Origin: Geomonas oryzae
GTDB taxonomy: Bacteria > Desulfobacterota > Desulfuromonadia > Geobacterales > Geobacteraceae
Direction: 5' to 3'
NCBI RefSeq assembly: GCF_004117875.1
Contig: NZ_RAHW01000005.1
Span: 372,001 to 436,000 of the forward strand
DNA: 64,000 nt
Part shown: in pieces, positions 61,693 through 64,000 of the stretch
How the letters are laid out: each line of letters starts with the position of its first letter
Position numbering within the stretch: position 1 is the stretch's first letter
The notes under the pieces: generated by a model
Seen by the model: only the letters and a program-made list of their open reading frames with translations
Told to the model about the DNA's origin: nothing
Databases searched by the model: none
Made by a program: the position numbers and the translations under genes

Positions 61693-61729
61693 ACGTATAC
61701 GCGCCTGCAACATCGCGGGCGGTATACGT
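61693..61729. promoter_or_regulatory. Paired GTATAC inverted repeat, possible operator
   Basis: ACGTATAC (61693-61700) and GTATACGT (61722-61729) form perfect 8-bp inverted arms, each centred on the self-palindrome GTATAC. The centres are about 28 bp apart, near three DNA turns, roughly 120 bp ahead of the fusion gene. Confidence 0.45.
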
Positions 61730-61848
61730 TTTAGACAGCCCCCCACCTTTTACGCTACCATCGAACCGTCTTCGGCAGCCCCAGCTGCGGCCGCGGTGGG
61801 ACACCCTCCCCCGCGCCGGGTACACCACGCGCCGAAAACGGGAGATCG

Positions 61849-64000
61849 ATGGGCACCATCAGTTGCGAAACCATTTCCGGGATCCGTCTTTTCAACGGCC
61901 TCGCCCCGGGCGACCTCCGGCAGGTGGCCGGGCGCCTCGAGCTGCGCCGGTTCGCCGCCGACGAGGTCATCCTCGCGAGGAACGAGCCGGCGATGGAGCT
62001 CTACGTGATCCTCTCGGGGCGCATCCGGGTGGAGCTTTTGGACCGCTCCGGGCAGATCCTGAACCTCACCGAACTCGGCATCGGCAACGTGATCGGCGAA
62101 CGCGCCATCCTGACCGACGAGAAGCGCTCCGCCGACGTGCGCGCCATCACCGAGGTGCAGGCGGCACGGCTCACCCGGCAGGACTTCGAGGAACTCCTCG
62201 AACGGATGCCGCTTCTCTACGCCAACATGAGCCGCATCCTCGCGGCACAGCTCGGGAGCTGGGCGCACCGCCACCAGCGCGAGGAGAGCGAACACCGCGA
62301 GGTGATCACCAACATCATCGGCTGGCAGCTCCTTCCGGAATTCGGTGAGTTCCCCGGCATCTCCCCCTGGGTCCGCCTCTTGAACAAGCGCCTCGAGCAC
62401 CTGGCCGGCACGAGGAGCCACGTCCTCATCCTCGGCGAGCCCGGCACCTGGAAGGACCTGGCCGCCCGCCTGATCCACTTCCACAGCGACGACAACCGCC
62501 CCGTCCTATTCCTCGACTGCGCCGCGCCCCCGCCGGTTCTGGGCGAGGAGTGCGCGGCGAGCGAATCGGCGGCGCAGAGCTCGCTGCTTTTGGGTCTCGC
62601 CCAGGAGGCGGCGCTCTTCGGACACGCCCCGGAGGGAGCGGTGTACGCGCGCCGGGTGCGGCGCGGCATGATCGAGCTCGCCGCCGGCGGCGACATGATC
62701 CTCAGAAACATCGACTGCCTCACCCCCGCGGTGCAGGAAGAACTGGTCGAATTCATGGAGAGCGGCCACTTCACGCGCCGCGGCGAGACGAAGCTTAGAA
62801 GCACCCAGGTGCGCATCATCGCGACCAGCGGCAAGCCGCTCGCCCCTATGGTCGACAGCGGCAAGTTCAACGCGGTCCTCTTCAAGAAACTCTCCGGCGA
62901 AACGGTGGAGTTGGCCCCCTTAAGGGAGCGCAAGAAGGACATCCCGGTCATCGCACGGAGCCTTTTGAAGTCACTGAACGCGAAGCACCACAAAAGCGTG
63001 CGCCGCCTCTCCCAGGACGCCCTGAACCGCCTGGTGGACCACGACTGGCCCCTGAACGCGAGCGAGCTGTACCAGGTCGTCTCGCGCGCCGTGGTGGTGT
63101 GCAACGACGACGAGATCCACCCGGAGCACATCTCCCTGCAGGGGCACCCCTTCGGGGACGGCCACTTCGACCTCCTCACCCTCCCGGCGGTGGAGAGGCT
63201 CGCGCGCAACCCGCGTTTCCCGCGCCTTTTGCGCTACGTCACCGTGCCGCTCTTTCTGACGGTGACGCTCTACACCCTCTTCGGGCCCTCTCTCAACAAC
63301 GCGGCGAACCTCGCCGCCTGGACCATAGGGTGGCCGGCACTTCTCGTCACCGCGTTTCTCTTCGCACGCGGCTGGTGCAGCTTCTGCCCCATGGAGGCGA
63401 TCGGCGAGTACTTGGGCGTGTCGAGCCGGGTGGTGCGCGACCCCGCCCCCTGGCTGCGCCGCTGGGGCCCCACCCTCTCCTTCGTGGCGCTCGTTTTGAT
63501 CCTCCTGGCGGAGCAGGCGACCGGGATGTTCACCTACGCCGGGGCGACCGGACTTTTGCTTTTCGGGATACTTTCCGCCACGGTGAGCGCCGACCTCGTC
63601 ATCGGGCGCCGCGGCTGGTGCAAGTTCCTCTGTCCGCTCGGGCGCATCGTGAGCCTCGTCTCGCGCATCTCTCCGCTTGAGATGCACAGTAACCACAACG
63701 TCTGCCTGAGCCGCTGCCGGGTGGACGACTGCATCAAGGAAAAGGGTTGCCCCATGGGGCTCCATCCTTCCGGGGTCGACAGCTCTGACCACTGCGTCCT
63801 CTGCCTGAACTGCGTGAGGAGCTGCCCGCACCACTCCATGCAGTTGGACCTCAGAAACCCGACCTGGGGAGGGTTCAACCGCGCCCGGCGCGGCCTGCGC
63901 GAGGCCTTTTTCAGCACGACCCTGGTCGGCGTGGTCATCGCCGCCAAGGGGACGCCGCTCGTCGCCGGCCGCCACATCGAGATCTTCTCGCGCACTTTAT
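61849..64000 (+). CDS. CNMP-binding / degenerate sigma54-activator / polyferredoxin fusion, 3' truncated
   Basis: 717 codons are visible; no stop before the window ends. GGAG lies close to the ATG. Residues about 10-125 form a Crp-type cyclic-nucleotide domain with key Glu84 and Arg93 (GERAILTDEKRSADV). Residues about 165-435 resemble a sigma54-activator ATPase, but the P-loop reads GEPGTWKD (196-203), the GAFTGA loop is GAVYAR (263-268) and Walker B is DMILRNID; the sensor-like PLRERKKDIP is kept. From about 460 come membrane segments with NapH/NosR-type Cys motifs (WCSFCPME, WCKFLCPLG), then CLNCVRSCP-type 4Fe-4S sites. A regulated membrane electron-transfer protein is inferred. Confidence 0.85.
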   Translation, partial: MGTISCETISGIRLFNGLAPGDLRQVAGRLELRRFAADEVILARNEPAMELYVILSGRIRVELLDRSGQILNLTELGIGNVIGERAILTDEKRSADVRAITEVQAARLTRQDFEELLERMPLLYANMSRILAAQLGSWAHRHQREESEHREVITNIIGWQLLPEFGEFPGISPWVRLLNKRLEHLAGTRSHVLILGEPGTWKDLAARLIHFHSDDNRPVLFLDCAAPPPVLGEECAASESAAQSSLLLGLAQEAALFGHAPEGAVYARRVRRGMIELAAGGDMILRNIDCLTPAVQEELVEFMESGHFTRRGETKLRSTQVRIIATSGKPLAPMVDSGKFNAVLFKKLSGETVELAPLRERKKDIPVIARSLLKSLNAKHHKSVRRLSQDALNRLVDHDWPLNASELYQVVSRAVVVCNDDEIHPEHISLQGHPFGDGHFDLLTLPAVERLARNPRFPRLLRYVTVPLFLTVTLYTLFGPSLNNAANLAAWTIGWPALLVTAFLFARGWCSFCPMEAIGEYLGVSSRVVRDPAPWLRRWGPTLSFVALVLILLAEQATGMFTYAGATGLLLFGILSATVSADLVIGRRGWCKFLCPLGRIVSLVSRISPLEMHSNHNVCLSRCRVDDCIKEKGCPMGLHPSGVDSSDHCVLCLNCVRSCPHHSMQLDLRNPTWGGFNRARRGLREAFFSTTLVGVVIAAKGTPLVAGRHIEIFSRTL

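Larger units (their letters stand above)
61375..61848. other. Divergent intergenic region with repeat and dyads
   Basis: This 474-bp gap between the cytochrome and the CNMP/ferredoxin fusion holds the repeat at 61589-61680 and a pair of GTATAC dyads at 61693-61729. No gene is supported on either strand, and no clear promoter for the fusion gene is found. Confidence 0.6.

Overview
The window is high-GC chromosomal DNA from a deltaproteobacterial iron reducer, most likely Geobacterales (Geobacter, Citrifermentans or Geomonas type). The evidence is a succinyl-CoA:acetate CoA-transferase, a chemoreceptor with a periplasmic c-type heme motif, a triheme cytochrome, abundant c-di-GMP and PAS signalling, the gene order nif3 - zinc-ribbon coiled-coil gene - rnpB, and intergenic repeats typical of this group. 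There is no phage, IS element, CRISPR array or clear genomic island. Most of it is core genome on the minus strand.

Layout. 1-7170: front half of the division/cell-wall (dcw) cluster, mraZ-rsmH-ftsL-ftsI-murE-murF-mraY, reading leftwards from a sigma70 promoter with four 10-bp MraZ boxes. 7360-12280: small conserved genes, rnpB flanked by two heptamer-repeat elements, a zinc-ribbon coiled-coil gene, a Nif3-like gene, a CAT-anticodon tRNA and an RlmL-type methyltransferase. 12660-21557: a REC-PAS-GGDEF protein, bamD, typA, a TPR membrane protein, mltD, a tiny self-contained transcription unit for a 24-residue peptide, a DUF362/ferredoxin protein and xerC. 21778-31799: CoA-transferase, heme chemoreceptor with a sigma28-like promoter, PAS protein, bacterioferritin, upp-uraA, rhomboid protease and a Glu/Leu-type dehydrogenase. 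31862-37721: a three-gene 2-oxoacid dehydrogenase operon (E1alpha, E1beta, E2) and a flavoprotein/TVP38 pair. 37975-46438: a triple-PAS GGDEF-EAL protein, a run of tiny stress-type proteins, and a solute-binding lipoprotein-histidine kinase-NarL regulator operon.

46740-60878 looks like one roughly 14-kb envelope operon: a 1200-residue AsmA/YdbH-like bridge protein, a lipoprotein with a DUF1318-like tail, a 2775-residue exported TPR protein with a caspase-like CHAT protease domain, an exported SH3 protein and an M48 metalloprotease. 60961-64000 holds a triheme cytochrome c and, divergently, a truncated gene fusing a cyclic-nucleotide-binding domain to a degenerate sigma54-activator ATPase and a membrane polyferredoxin.

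Most worth a second look: the CNMP/degenerate activator/polyferredoxin fusion, the exported CHAT operon joined to a lipid-bridge module, the 24-residue peptide unit, the solute-binding protein/kinase operon with a probable CTG start, and two families of dispersed repeats. One repeat copy lies in frame inside the CHAT gene and another appears to supply a start codon.
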